Shown here piece by piece: positions 25,311-34,181 of a stretch of 64,000 bases of DNA. Made by a program: the position numbers and the translations under genes. How positions within the stretch are numbered: the stretch's first letter is position 1; the number at the start of each line of letters is the position of its first letter. Source of the DNA: CAYQJL01 sp964573295 (GTDB lineage: Bacteria; Eisenbacteria; RBG-16-71-46; CAIMUX01; WJJG01). The stretch covers positions 1-64,000 of the forward strand of contig CAZNJE010000015.1 in the NCBI GenBank assembly GCA_964573295.1, in the 5' to 3' direction. The notes beneath the pieces were generated by a model, which had not been told where the DNA came from, did not search any database, and was given only the letters and a program-made list of their open reading frames with translations.

Positions 25311-25583
25311 ATGCTGCGCCGCCGGCTCACCGACGACCTCTGGCTCGAGCTGCCCCGGCTCTACCATGCGGCCGACCTCTATGCCGCCATCGATTCGGAC
25401 CGTCAGCGTTTGAGAACCTACCTTCCATGGGTGGACCGCACGACCAGCGAAGCCGACTCGCGCGAGTTCATCGAGAAGAGCCTTCGTCGTTTGGCCGAGA
25501 AGCTAACCGATCGGTTTGCCGACCTCGTCATCTACGGTATGCTGGCCAGGGAGTGGGCGGCACTACGTGCCGCCGAGCGCTAG
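25311..25583 (+). pseudogene. RimJ/RimL-type GNAT acetyltransferase with internal deletion
   Basis: 90 residues from ATG 25311. The first 60 residues match the start of RimJ/RimL-type N-acetyltransferases (DDLWLELPRLYHAADLYAAIDSDR, LRTYLPWVDRTTSEADSREFI). The last 25 match the end of the same family (DRFADLVIYGMLAREW). The central 80-90 residues, which carry the acetyl-CoA binding motif, are missing, and the join is in frame. The product cannot be an active acetyltransferase. It is either a pseudogene or an assembly deletion. Confidence 0.65.
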
Positions 25584-25639
25584 GTCGACAGGGGGTGCAG
25601 TGCGTTCGGCAACCGCGTCCGGGCGAAACGAGGACCACG

Positions 25640-28045
25640 ATGGCGCACCGAATCCAGACCCGGCCCTATGCATGGCTCGGAGCCGCGTTGCTCATCGCCG
25701 GCGCGATCGGTCTGCTTCACTGTAGCCCCGGCCCGGCGGCACCGAACATCATCCTCGTCACCCTCGATACCACCCGGGCCGACCGATTGGGCTGCTATGG
25801 CTATCCGCTGGCGAGCACGCCGCACCTGGATCGCTTCGCAGAGGAGGCCGTGCGCTTCCATCACGCGATCACGACCGTCCCGCTCACCCTGCCGTCACAC
25901 GCGTCGATCCTGACCGGCCAGAACCCGCCGACGCACGGCGTGCGCAACAACGGGGCATTTGTCCTGCAGTCCGGGGCACAGACGTTGACCGAGGATTTGG
26001 CCGCCCACGGCTACACCACCGCGGCCTTCGTGAGCTGCTTCGTCCTTCATCGCCAGTTCGGCATAGCTCAAGGTTTCCAGGTCTACGATGATGAACTCGT
26101 CGCCGAAGAACGCCGTGCCCATGAGACCACGCTCCGGGCGATCGAGTGGCTCGAGTCCGCGCCCGAGACACCCTTCTTCCTCTGGGTCCACTACTTCGAC
26201 CCGCATTCCCCGTACGAGCCGATCGAGCCGTTCGCATCCCAGACGCGCGGTTCGCCCTACGACGCTGAGGTGAGCGCCATGGACGCCGGGATCGGCGATC
26301 TCATGAGCTCGCTGCAACGGCTCGGCCATTACGACGACGCCCACATCCTGATGCTGGCCGATCATGGGGAGGGCCTGGGCGATCACCGGGAGTACGAGCA
26401 CGGCATCTTCCTGTACGACGAGTGCCTGCGGATTCCCTTCCTGTGGAAGCTGCCGGGCTCGGCGGAAGGTTCGACGATTCAGCCGCTGGTCGGCACGGTC
26501 GACATCGTCCCGACCCTGCTCGACTTCGTGGGATTGGAGCCCCCGGCGCAGACCGACGGCGAGTCGCTGCGGGATCTGCTCACCGGGGGCGCGGCCCCGG
26601 CGCGTGCCGGCCTCTACGCCGAGACGCTCTACCCCTACTACAGCTACGACTGGAGTCCGCTCTACGCGTGGTGCACCGACCGGTGGAAATTCATCGAGGC
26701 CCCCGAGCCGGAGCTCTACGATCTGGTCGCCGATCCGAAGGAGTTGACCAATCTGGCCGTCACGCACGAGGACCAGCGCGAGCAGCTCGCGAAGTACCTG
26801 CGCACCACCAAGCTGCGCGGCAGTGGACCGGAGAATGCCCCCGCCGATGAGTCGATCGATCCGGCCGTAGCCGAAAAGCTCGCCAGTCTGGGTTACGTGT
26901 GGTCGGGTTCGAAGAAGACGACCACGCCGCCCGACAGCCTGCCGGATCCGAAGGCCGTGATCCGCTACCACGAGCACTTCGAGAAGGGCAAGCTGGCCGT
27001 AGCCGGCGGCCGGCCCGGCGATGCGATCGAGGAGTTCGAGGCCCTACTGGCCGTCTACCCGGACAACCACACCGCCACCTACCTGATGGGCCTGGCGCTG
27101 CTCAAGGAAGACCGCCCCGCCGAGGCGCTCCACTGGCTCGAACGACACATGGAACTGGGTGAGGACCCCACCGCCACACTCGCCATGGGGCAGGCCTTGC
27201 TGGCCCTCGAACGCCCTCAGGAAGCGCTCATCTGGTTCGGCAAGCACCTGGAAGCGGGCTCACAGAAAGCCGCCGCCCACGAGTTCAGTGGTGACGCGCT
27301 GACCGACCTCGGGCGAACCGATGAAGCGCTGGAGGCCTACCGGCAAGCGTCGCGGCTGGTGCCCTCGCCGCGACGTCTGTGGAAGGAGGCAATGGCCCTG
27401 CTCCGTCTCGGGCAGCTCGCGCAAGCACAGGGGCGCCTGAGCGAGGGCGCCGCCCTGGCCGAGCCCGACGACCGCCGGGCCTGGGATGCCTGGGTCGCGG
27501 CCGCGCGCCGCCTTCCCCCGCGGCCACTCGACCAGCCGGCCGCATCGCCCGAGGCATTCACGCAGCAGATCCGATCACTCGCGCAACTCGGCCTCCACGA
27601 CGAAGCGCGCGAGCTGATCGAACAGGCCCGGGGCGGCTTCGCCCCCGCGCTGCTGATGATGCTGCGCGGCGATGTCGCCGGCGCGGATAAGGAATGGGGC
27701 GAGGCGCGTGAGGCGTATGAACACGCCGACCGGCTGGGCGCCGAGTGGACCCCTGAAAACGCACTCCGGCGGGCAATGGCGCTGGTGCATCTGGAGGCCT
27801 TCGACGACGCGTCGCAGGTGTTGGAGAACAGCATACGAAAGTACGATGATCCCGCCGGCTGGCTCCACTACAACCTGGCCTGCACCCTCGCCCGCGCCGG
27901 CCGCCTCGAGGAAGCGCTCCAGGCGCTCGCCGGCGCCCGAGAGCGCGGCTACGCCAATCTGGCGGCCGCCCGGCAGGATCCGGATCTGGCGGTGCTGCGG
28001 AGTCACCCGGACTTCGAGCGGTTGACGACACCGCAGAGGCCGTAG
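25640..28045 (+). CDS. Sulfatase-like lipoprotein with C-terminal TPR repeats (paralogue)
   Basis: 801 residues from ATG 25640; the longer open frame upstream covers the small genes and has no signal peptide. GAGG lies about 7 bases upstream. The lipoprotein signal ends in GLLHCSPG. The sulfatase-superfamily domain has LVTLDTTRADRLGCYGYPLASTPHLDR, a nucleophile region TLPSHASILTG, ADHGEGLGDH and SLGYVWSG. The last 320 residues are TPR repeats (DAIEEFEALLAVYPDNHTATYLMGLALLKEDRPAEALHWLE). It shares order and many motifs with the protein at 5608. TLPSHAS is the phosphonate/phosphodiester-type nucleophile context, so it may not be a true sulfatase. Confidence 0.88.
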   Translation: MAHRIQTRPYAWLGAALLIAGAIGLLHCSPGPAAPNIILVTLDTTRADRLGCYGYPLASTPHLDRFAEEAVRFHHAITTVPLTLPSHASILTGQNPPTHGVRNNGAFVLQSGAQTLTEDLAAHGYTTAAFVSCFVLHRQFGIAQGFQVYDDELVAEERRAHETTLRAIEWLESAPETPFFLWVHYFDPHSPYEPIEPFASQTRGSPYDAEVSAMDAGIGDLMSSLQRLGHYDDAHILMLADHGEGLGDHREYEHGIFLYDECLRIPFLWKLPGSAEGSTIQPLVGTVDIVPTLLDFVGLEPPAQTDGESLRDLLTGGAAPARAGLYAETLYPYYSYDWSPLYAWCTDRWKFIEAPEPELYDLVADPKELTNLAVTHEDQREQLAKYLRTTKLRGSGPENAPADESIDPAVAEKLASLGYVWSGSKKTTTPPDSLPDPKAVIRYHEHFEKGKLAVAGGRPGDAIEEFEALLAVYPDNHTATYLMGLALLKEDRPAEALHWLERHMELGEDPTATLAMGQALLALERPQEALIWFGKHLEAGSQKAAAHEFSGDALTDLGRTDEALEAYRQASRLVPSPRRLWKEAMALLRLGQLAQAQGRLSEGAALAEPDDRRAWDAWVAAARRLPPRPLDQPAASPEAFTQQIRSLAQLGLHDEARELIEQARGGFAPALLMMLRGDVAGADKEWGEAREAYEHADRLGAEWTPENALRRAMALVHLEAFDDASQVLENSIRKYDDPAGWLHYNLACTLARAGRLEEALQALAGARERGYANLAAARQDPDLAVLRSHPDFERLTTPQRP

Positions 28046-28056
28046 AGGCCGAGCGC

Positions 28057-28257
28057 ATGTTCGGATTCGCCGTGCGAGCCGAAGAGGTGCACGCCCGTCT
28101 GTACAGCCTCGCTCTGGAAGCCGCCAAGCAGGGACGTGATCTCGAGGACACCGCGTTCTACCTGTGCCCCTCTTGCGGTCACATCGAACTGGGCAGTCCG
28201 CCCGAAGGCTGTCCGATCTGCAACGTCAAGGCCGAGAAGTTCGTTCAGGTCGCTTGA
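28057..28257 (+). pseudogene. C-terminal rubrerythrin remnant with rubredoxin-like knuckles
   Basis: 66 residues from ATG 28057, 11 bases after the sulfatase-TPR gene. FGFAVRAEEVHARLYSLALEAA matches the last part of the ferritin-like diiron domain of rubrerythrin, and YLCPSCGHIELGSPPEGCPICNVKAEKFVQV is an intact rubredoxin-like FeS domain. The first two thirds of the diiron domain are absent, so peroxidase activity is not expected. A small electron-transfer protein cannot be excluded, but a 5'-truncated remnant is more likely. Confidence 0.65.
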
Positions 28258-28573
28258 CGCTCGCCCCTCTCTACCACCACCGCCCCGTGGGGGATCTCCC
28301 GACGGGGCGGTTCGGTCCCCATCCCAACAGGCCTTCGTTCACCCGCCTGATGCAGCCGGCCGCCGGCGCCGGTTAGGGTCTTGCGGTACCGGAAGGCGAC
28401 GGCCCAGGGAGGTATCAGCTTCGAAGCATGCCCGCGCGCTTGGGAAGCATGCCCGCGCGCTCGGCACGGCCGGTACCCGAACGCGATGGGCCGAATGCCC
28501 GTGCGCATCGCGGACATTCGAACCGGACCGCAATCACCAGACTCTCACCAGACTCTGGAAGGAGACACTCGCC
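28258..28573. other. Intergenic region with 21-bp and 11-bp tandem repeats
   Basis: Two near-identical 21-base units beginning GAAGCATGCCCGCGCGCT sit head to tail at 28423-28464, and CACCAGACTCT is duplicated at about 28537-28558 just before the BON gene. Its GGAAGGAG ribosome-binding site follows. The promoter of the BON operon should lie here. No gene is supported. Confidence 0.5.
28280..28310 (+). terminator. Hairpin after the rubrerythrin remnant
   Basis: CCGCCCCGT pairs perfectly over 9 bases with ACGGGGCGG across a 13-base loop and is followed by TTCGGTCCCC. The T run is poor, so termination is only probable. Confidence 0.45.
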
Positions 28574-30121
28574 ATGACCGCCCACAGAGCAAGGCAATCA
28601 TCCCGGTGGACCGATGGGCGTCCGCCCTCGGCCGCCCTGGCGGCCGGGCTGCTCGTAGCCCTGGGCTTGGCAGTGGTTGCCGCCCCGGAGGTCAGTGCCG
28701 CCACGATCACCGACCAGGGCATCAGCGACGCGGTCGAAGATGAGCTCATCTTCGATCGTTCAGTGCGATTCAGCGGAATCGACGTCCGCACCCATGACGG
28801 AATCGTCACCTTGAGCGGCACGGTCGACAACCTGCTGGCCAAGGAACGCGCCGCCCGAATCGCCGAGACGGTTCGCGGGGTGCGCGCCGTCGTCAATCTG
28901 ATCGAGGTCACGGACCCGTGGGACCGATCGGACTGGAGAATCCAGCGCGACATCGAGGACGCTCTGCTCTATGACCAGGCCACCGAGGCCTTCGAGATCG
29001 ATGTCGCCGTCAATGATAAGGTGGCCACCTTGCGCGGCATGGTGGATTCATGGCAGGAGAAGCAGCTGGCGGGCAAGATTGCCAAAGGTGTGCGCAGCGT
29101 CACCGATGTCGACAACCGCATCGATGTCCATCAGCAGGGGGAGCGGACGGATGCCGCCATCCGGGCAGAGGTTGTCGAGGCGCTGCGCTGGGATGTCCTC
29201 GTAGATCACGAGCTGATCGATGTCACCGTCGCCGACGGCGGCGTGACGTTGTCGGGCGTGGTCGGCAGCGCCGCCGAGAAGCGTCTGGCCGCTATCGATG
29301 CGTGGGTTCGTGGCGTGATCTCGGTCGATACCGACGAACTCACCGTCGAGGACTGGGCCGAAAACGTCAACCGCCGCAAGAAACTCTTCGTGGTCAAGGA
29401 TGAGAAGGAGCTGGTGAAGGCCGTCGAGGACGCCCTGCTCTACGATCCGCGGGTGGCCTCCTACCAGGTGTCGGTCTCGGCTACCGGCAACGTCGTCACC
29501 CTGCGGGGCAAGGTCGGTACGGTCAAGGCGAAGCACGCCGCCGAACAGGCCGCTCGCTATACGGTCGGGGTGAGCCGAGTGGAGAATCGTCTCCGGGTGC
29601 GTCCCGAGGCCGTGGCGGATCCGCGCCTGGCCGATAGGATCCGGCAGGCATTCCTGCGCGATCCCCATCTGGAGCGATTCGAGATTGCTGTCACCGTCGT
29701 CGACGGCACCGCCCGTCTGGCCGGAACAGTGGACTCGTTCTTCGAGCGTGGACGGGCCGAGGACGTGGCTGCGCGAATCGCCGGCGTTCGGAAGGTGGTC
29801 AACACGATCACCGTCGAGGACCATCTGAACGTGTCGACCTATGACCCCTACGTCTACGACTACTACCCCTACTACTACACGTGGCACCCCTATGTGCCGC
29901 CGGCGGCAACCACGGGCGATGATGAGGAGATCGCCGCCAACATCAAGGACGAACTCTTCTGGAGCCCCTTCGTGGACGCCGGGGAGGTCGAGGTCAGCGT
30001 GGACAACGGCACCGCCACGCTTACCGGCGTGGTCGATTCCTGGAGCGAACGCCGTGCCGCGGTCAACAATGCCTTCGAGGGCGGCGCCACGTGGGTGGTC
30101 AACGATCTCGAGGTCAAGTAG
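28574..30121 (+). CDS. Secreted protein with six BON domains
   Basis: 515 residues from ATG 28574, with GGAAGGAG upstream. A basic n-region and signal peptide (AGLLVALGLAVVAAPEVSA) precede six BON domains of about 68 residues each. Every domain follows the pattern I..AVEDEL..D..V....I.V...DG.VTLSGTVD....K..A...A..V.GV..V.N.I.V. Domains five and six are separated by a Tyr-rich linker (YDPYVYDYYPYYYTWHPYV). BON domains bind phospholipid or act in envelope maintenance, as in OsmY and DolP. Six copies is high for the family. First gene of an operon with two membrane proteins and a PRC-barrel protein. Confidence 0.9.
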   Translation: MTAHRARQSSRWTDGRPPSAALAAGLLVALGLAVVAAPEVSAATITDQGISDAVEDELIFDRSVRFSGIDVRTHDGIVTLSGTVDNLLAKERAARIAETVRGVRAVVNLIEVTDPWDRSDWRIQRDIEDALLYDQATEAFEIDVAVNDKVATLRGMVDSWQEKQLAGKIAKGVRSVTDVDNRIDVHQQGERTDAAIRAEVVEALRWDVLVDHELIDVTVADGGVTLSGVVGSAAEKRLAAIDAWVRGVISVDTDELTVEDWAENVNRRKKLFVVKDEKELVKAVEDALLYDPRVASYQVSVSATGNVVTLRGKVGTVKAKHAAEQAARYTVGVSRVENRLRVRPEAVADPRLADRIRQAFLRDPHLERFEIAVTVVDGTARLAGTVDSFFERGRAEDVAARIAGVRKVVNTITVEDHLNVSTYDPYVYDYYPYYYTWHPYVPPAATTGDDEEIAANIKDELFWSPFVDAGEVEVSVDNGTATLTGVVDSWSERRAAVNNAFEGGATWVVNDLEVK

Positions 30122-30169
30122 GAGCATCCACGTCGGGTAGGGACATCCACCGATCCAACAGGAGGCAAC

Positions 30170-30604
30170 ATGCTGCTCGTTGATCTGCTCGTCGCCCTGT
30201 TCATTGGCATTGCCGCGAGCATGGTTCTGGTCTGGTTGTTCGGCTGGCGTCACCCCGCCCGCTCCGAGAGCGCGCCGGTGGCCTGGTTCTTCGTCTTCTT
30301 CATCATCTTCCTGGCCGCCTGGGCCGGCGGCCTGTGGCTCAATCCCGCGGGCCCCTTGCTATGGGGGACCTACTGGATCCCGCCGCTCGTCGCCGGCATC
30401 CTGATCGCATTCATCATCGTGGCGGCCGCGCCGGCGCGGCGGCCGCCGGTCGAGGACCATCCACGCCAGCGTCCCACGTTCCAGGGCCGTCACGCGGAGG
30501 CCGAGAAGCGGGTCAACGCCAACGTGCTCTTCGGGGGGTTCTTCTGGATTCTAATCCTCACGCTCATTGCCGCCATTTTCGTGGCGTACGCCCTTAGAAC
30601 CTAG
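30170..30604 (+). CDS. Membrane protein, unknown function
   Basis: 144 residues from ATG 30170, with GGAGG-type site before it (CAGGAGGCAACATG). Four hydrophobic segments are visible: LLVDLLVALFIGIAASMVLVW, APVAWFFVFFIIFLAAWAGGL, a Pro-Pro-bearing segment followed by GILIAFIIVAAA, and the C-terminal FFWILILTLIAAIFVAYAL. The loop between the third and fourth is polar and basic (RRPPVEDHPRQRPTFQGRHAEAEKRVN). It sits 48 bases after the six-BON gene and 10 before the next membrane gene, so it is part of that operon. No known domain was recognised. Confidence 0.75.
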   Translation: MLLVDLLVALFIGIAASMVLVWLFGWRHPARSESAPVAWFFVFFIIFLAAWAGGLWLNPAGPLLWGTYWIPPLVAGILIAFIIVAAAPARRPPVEDHPRQRPTFQGRHAEAEKRVNANVLFGGFFWILILTLIAAIFVAYALRT

Positions 30605-30614
30605 GAGACGAGCC

Positions 30615-30968
30615 ATGCACCAGGCCTCCGGCGGAATCCTGATCCTGCTCCTGGCCGCCGCTGTCGTCATCATCACGCTCTTGATTCCCTTGAAGCTCGC
30701 GGCGGCGGCGATGGGTGCCGAGCGCACCGGGCTCATCGCCTGCCTGCTCGCACTCGTGGGCGCCAGCCTCGTCCACGGCATCGGCCTGAGCGTCCCCGTC
30801 TACGGCACGGTCGTGGCCTTCCTGCTGTCGGCACTGGCCTTCGCGGCCATCCTGGGCACCGGCTTCATCCGTGGGATCGGGATCGCGGTGCTCTTCATGA
30901 TTTTCTCGGGAATCATCACCTACGTGCTCAGCCTGATCCTGGGCATCCGCGTCTACAGACTGCTCTGA
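30615..30968 (+). CDS. Small hydrophobic membrane protein, unknown function
   Basis: 117 residues from ATG 30615, with AGGAG at about 7 nt. Nearly the whole chain is hydrophobic, with three or four membrane helices (GGILILLLAAAVVIITLLIPLKLAAAAMGA, LIACLLALVGASLVHGI, VVAFLLSALAFAAILGTGFIRG, IGIAVLFMIFSGIITYVLSLI). No catalytic motif is seen. Position within the BON/PRC-barrel operon suggests a role in the envelope. Confidence 0.72.
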   Translation: MHQASGGILILLLAAAVVIITLLIPLKLAAAAMGAERTGLIACLLALVGASLVHGIGLSVPVYGTVVAFLLSALAFAAILGTGFIRGIGIAVLFMIFSGIITYVLSLILGIRVYRLL

Positions 30969-31001
30969 TGGCTCTGTAGACCGGGAAGGAGACAGGACAC
31001 C

Positions 31002-31787
31002 ATGCTTCGCAAACTCAAGGAACTCGAGGGCTATTCGATCATCAGCCGCGACGGCGAGGAGTTCGGTCGCGTCCAGGACTTCTTCTTCGACGACCAGAAC
31101 TGGAGGGTCCGCTATCTGGTGCTCGATACCGGCGGCTGGCTTTCGGGGCGTCAGGTCATCCTCCCCCCCGGAGTCCTGCTCACACCGAAGTGGTTGGAGC
31201 GGACCTTTCCCGTCAACCTCACGAAGGAAGAGGTCGAAGCCTCGCCCCCCATTCAAGCCGATGAACCGGTCTCCCAACAGGCGCAGCGGCGGTTGATGCG
31301 GCACCTGAGCCTACAACCCTACTGGGCCGGCCATGGCCTCTACGGACAGCCCATGGAGCCGACACACAAGGAACAGCAGGGCCACGTGGCCCAGGCGGAT
31401 GACGAAGCCGAGGTCGTCGACGAGATCGCCGATCGCGGCGGCGACCCGCACCTTCGCAGCGCCAACGAAGTCATCGGCTACCACATTCAGGCCCGCGACG
31501 GCGAGATCGGTCACATCGAGGACTTCATCGTCGAGGACGGCACCTGGACCGTTCGCCACGCCGTGGTCGACACGCGCAACTGGCTGCCGGGAAAGACGGT
31601 GCTGATCTCGATTCCATGGATGGATGCCATCGACTGGGCCGTCGGCAAGGTGCGCGTGGATCTCACCCGCGAATCAATCGAGAAGAGCCCCCCGTTCGAC
31701 CCCTCCGAGCCGGTCAACCGAGGCTACGAGGAAGTGCTCTACGACTACTACGGGCGTCCGCACTACTGGAAGGTGACGAAGGAGTAG
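31002..31787 (+). CDS. Protein with two PRC-barrel domains
   Basis: 261 residues from ATG 31002, preceded by GAAGGAGACAGG. Two PRC-barrel modules are in tandem. The first covers about 1-95 (KELEGYSIISRDGEEFGRVQDFFFDDQNWRVRYLVLDTG). The second covers about 150-245 (ANEVIGYHIQARDGEIGHIEDFIVEDGTWTVRHAVVDTRNW). Each is followed by a tail of the type VNLTKE.VE.SPP..ADEPV. The His/Gln-rich linker is low complexity. PRC-barrel proteins take part in RNA processing or, in this stand-alone tandem form, stress and envelope functions that are poorly defined. Last gene of the operon started by the six-BON protein. Confidence 0.88.
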   Translation: MLRKLKELEGYSIISRDGEEFGRVQDFFFDDQNWRVRYLVLDTGGWLSGRQVILPPGVLLTPKWLERTFPVNLTKEEVEASPPIQADEPVSQQAQRRLMRHLSLQPYWAGHGLYGQPMEPTHKEQQGHVAQADDEAEVVDEIADRGGDPHLRSANEVIGYHIQARDGEIGHIEDFIVEDGTWTVRHAVVDTRNWLPGKTVLISIPWMDAIDWAVGKVRVDLTRESIEKSPPFDPSEPVNRGYEEVLYDYYGRPHYWKVTKE

Positions 31788-31828
31788 CGCTCGGACCGTG
31801 CACCGTGCTGGGCTCGGCAGCGCCGTGG

Positions 31829-32464
31829 TCACCGTTTGGATCGCCCCGTGCCAAACGCGAGCCGTCCTCCGAAGTAGCCGGCCACGGCGGCGGCGCCCAA
31901 CGCGACCAGATGAAGCAACACGAAGATGCTGGTCAGCATCCAGTCGGCCCGGATCGAATCGGCGTCGCGTTGCCACCACAGCACGATGAGCAGGGACACA
32001 CCCAGGACAATGCCGCCGCAGATGATCTTGATCAGGATGGGCCGGGTCATGACCCCGCCGTAATGCGCTTGCCAGTCGACGTAGCCGCTGAACATGACGA
32101 AGGGCATCGCCAGCAGAACGGCGATCATGTTGTACGTCGCAGCCGTGCTCATACCGGCGGCCGCAAACAGGCTGCCCAGGACGAGGAAGAGCGTGGCCAC
32201 CGGCAACACACCGTTGGGTACGTGGACCGCGATGGCGTGACTGTGTTCGCGGGCCATCCAGCCGAGCAAGCCTCGCTCGCGTTCGCCGCCCTGCTCGCCT
32301 TCGCTGCCCTGCTCGGCCGCTGTGGAACTGCCGGACCCGTCGAAGTCTTCCTCTCTCTCGATCTCGACGAACTTCTCCTTGGGCGCGCCGCACACCGGAC
32401 AGGTCTCGGGCGGCGCCTCGCCCTCGTGGATGTAGCCGCACACTTCGCATCGCCAACGTTTCAC
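31829..32464 (-). CDS. Rubredoxin domain fused to a DUF2231-like membrane domain
   Basis: 211 residues from GTG 32464, preceded by AAGGAGG; the longer upstream reading overlaps the ubiB-like gene and is not credible. The N-terminus is a rubredoxin-like FeS domain: WRCEVCGYIHEGEAPPETCPVCGAPKEKFVEI. An acidic linker follows. The membrane part begins HSHAIAVHVPNGVLPVATLFLVLG and has four helices, with HSH, HVPNG and WQAHYGG as possible heme-binding His positions. This suggests an electron-transfer membrane protein receiving or giving electrons through the rubredoxin head. It is the last gene in a row with the phasin-like and UbiB-type genes, 13 bases after the latter. Confidence 0.82.
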   Translation of the reverse strand: MKRWRCEVCGYIHEGEAPPETCPVCGAPKEKFVEIEREEDFDGSGSSTAAEQGSEGEQGGERERGLLGWMAREHSHAIAVHVPNGVLPVATLFLVLGSLFAAAGMSTAATYNMIAVLLAMPFVMFSGYVDWQAHYGGVMTRPILIKIICGGIVLGVSLLIVLWWQRDADSIRADWMLTSIFVLLHLVALGAAAVAGYFGGRLAFGTGRSKR

Positions 32465-32477
32465 GATCGACCTCCTT

Positions 32478-34163
32478 CTAGAGTTTTCCCGACCGCAGGA
32501 TAACAAATGACAACCACAGGCCAAGCAATCCTGCCAAGAGAAATCCCACCAGTCCCAGCACGGGCACGCCCCACATCTGGGCACCCAGGTCGGCACGGAT
32601 GATCAGTGAAGATCCGATGATCAGCGAAGCGATGATCGCGCTGAAGGATAGCCGGTTGGCCGACCGTTCCAGGGTACCCATGACCTCGTCCACCCGCTTG
32701 TGGTGGAGATTGACGCTCATCTCGCCCCAGCGTGCCTTGTTCAAGATCTGACGCAGCACGCGCGGTGTTGTGGCGATGAGGTCGGTGTAGTCCTCTATCA
32801 ATCGATTGAGCCCGCGCAAGGTCTTCTGAGCCTCGGCCCGCCCGACCACGGTGTGCGTGAAGTAGGTGCGCGCCGTCGCCACGACGTCGAAGCGCGGATC
32901 CAGCTTCTGCGCGATGCTCTCCATGACCACCACCGCCTTGCCCATGAGGTAGAGGTCGCGGGGGAAACGGATGTCGAACGCGCGGATCAGCTCGACCAGG
33001 TCCCAGTAGAACTGCTCGATCCTCATCATGTGGACCGGCACGGCGTGATAGCGGTCGAGCAGATCGGAAACCCCGAGACGCAATCCGTCCTGATCCACAT
33101 CGGTCCGGCGGCGATTGAGCCGAACCAGGGTGCGCACGATCAAGCGGCTGTCCTTGCGCAGGATCCCCTGCAGCAGATCTCCGATCTGGCCCACCAGGAT
33201 CTCATCCAGCCGGCCCATGAGACCGTAGTCCAGCGGAGCGATGACGCCTCCGGGCCGAATGAGCAAGTTGCCCGGATGCGGATCCCCGTGAAAGAACCGG
33301 TTCTCGAAGATCTGGTGCAGGACGGCCATCGTTCCGCGGCGGGCTATCTGCGTGGGGTCGAGTCCGGCTTCCCGCAGGGCGCCGACGTGATCGATCGGAA
33401 TGCCGTCGATGAACTCGATCGTGAGCACCTTCGGCGTGGTCAGATCCCAGTAGACGGCCGGGACATAGATGGTCTCGTCGTCTTCGAACTGCTTCCGGAA
33501 ACGGTGGATGTTGCGCGCTTCCTGTAGAAAATCGAGTTCGTCCTCGATCCAGCCCTCGAACTCCTGGACCAGTCCGGTGGGATCGAACACGAGGCTCGCC
33601 GGCACGTGCTTCTCCAGCAGCGCGGCCAGTTCGCCCAGGATCTGGAGATCGGTTTCGATCAGCGATTCGATCCCGGGGCGCTGGACCTTGACGGCCACGC
33701 TCGCCCCCTCGTGGGTCACGGCCCGGTGCACCTGAGCAAGCGAGGCGGCGGCCTCCGGTTCTTGGTCGAACTCAGGGAAGAGTTGATCCAGCGGCGCGTC
33801 GAGCTCGGCCTCGATGATCCGGATGCACTCCCGGGCTTCGATCGGCGCGACCTCATCCTGAAGCTTCCGGAACTCCTCGGTGTACTGCAGCGGGATCAGG
33901 TCGGGCCGCGTGCTCAGCATCTGGCCGAGCTTGACGAACGTGGGACCGAGCTCTTCGAGGGCCAGACGGACCCGCTCGTGCCGGGGCCGGTCGGTGACAC
34001 CCCGATCGCCCTTCCGGCGGGATTGCAGGCGTAGTTTCTGAAGAGCCGACTCGACATTGAGATGCCGGGCGATGTCTCCGAAGCCATATCTCAGCATGAC
34101 CGCCGCGATTTCCCGGAGGCGGCCGATGTTGCGAAGCGGCTTCCGCAAGCGAAGGATTGACAT
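32478..34163 (-). CDS. UbiB/ABC1-family atypical kinase
   Basis: 561 residues. Signature features of the ABC1/ADCK/UbiB family are intact: the KxGQ motif in FVKLGQMLSTRPDLIP, the Ala-rich loop in AAASLAQVHRA, the Lys of VAVKVQRPGI, HGDPHPGNLL and the DYG of PLDYGLMG. The C-terminus has two hydrophobic segments (LSFSAIIASLIIGSSLII and GVPVLGLVGFLLAGLLGLWL). The family is an ATPase-type kinase needed for ubiquinone and other isoprenoid-lipid metabolism; no ubiquinone genes are near. The start at 34163 has no good ribosome-binding site but lies 18 bases after the phasin-like stop codon, so coupling is likely. Confidence 0.93.
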   Translation of the reverse strand: MSILRLRKPLRNIGRLREIAAVMLRYGFGDIARHLNVESALQKLRLQSRRKGDRGVTDRPRHERVRLALEELGPTFVKLGQMLSTRPDLIPLQYTEEFRKLQDEVAPIEARECIRIIEAELDAPLDQLFPEFDQEPEAAASLAQVHRAVTHEGASVAVKVQRPGIESLIETDLQILGELAALLEKHVPASLVFDPTGLVQEFEGWIEDELDFLQEARNIHRFRKQFEDDETIYVPAVYWDLTTPKVLTIEFIDGIPIDHVGALREAGLDPTQIARRGTMAVLHQIFENRFFHGDPHPGNLLIRPGGVIAPLDYGLMGRLDEILVGQIGDLLQGILRKDSRLIVRTLVRLNRRRTDVDQDGLRLGVSDLLDRYHAVPVHMMRIEQFYWDLVELIRAFDIRFPRDLYLMGKAVVVMESIAQKLDPRFDVVATARTYFTHTVVGRAEAQKTLRGLNRLIEDYTDLIATTPRVLRQILNKARWGEMSVNLHHKRVDEVMGTLERSANRLSFSAIIASLIIGSSLIIRADLGAQMWGVPVLGLVGFLLAGLLGLWLSFVILRSGKL

Positions 34164-34181
34164 GGAGGCTGCCGCGGCCGG

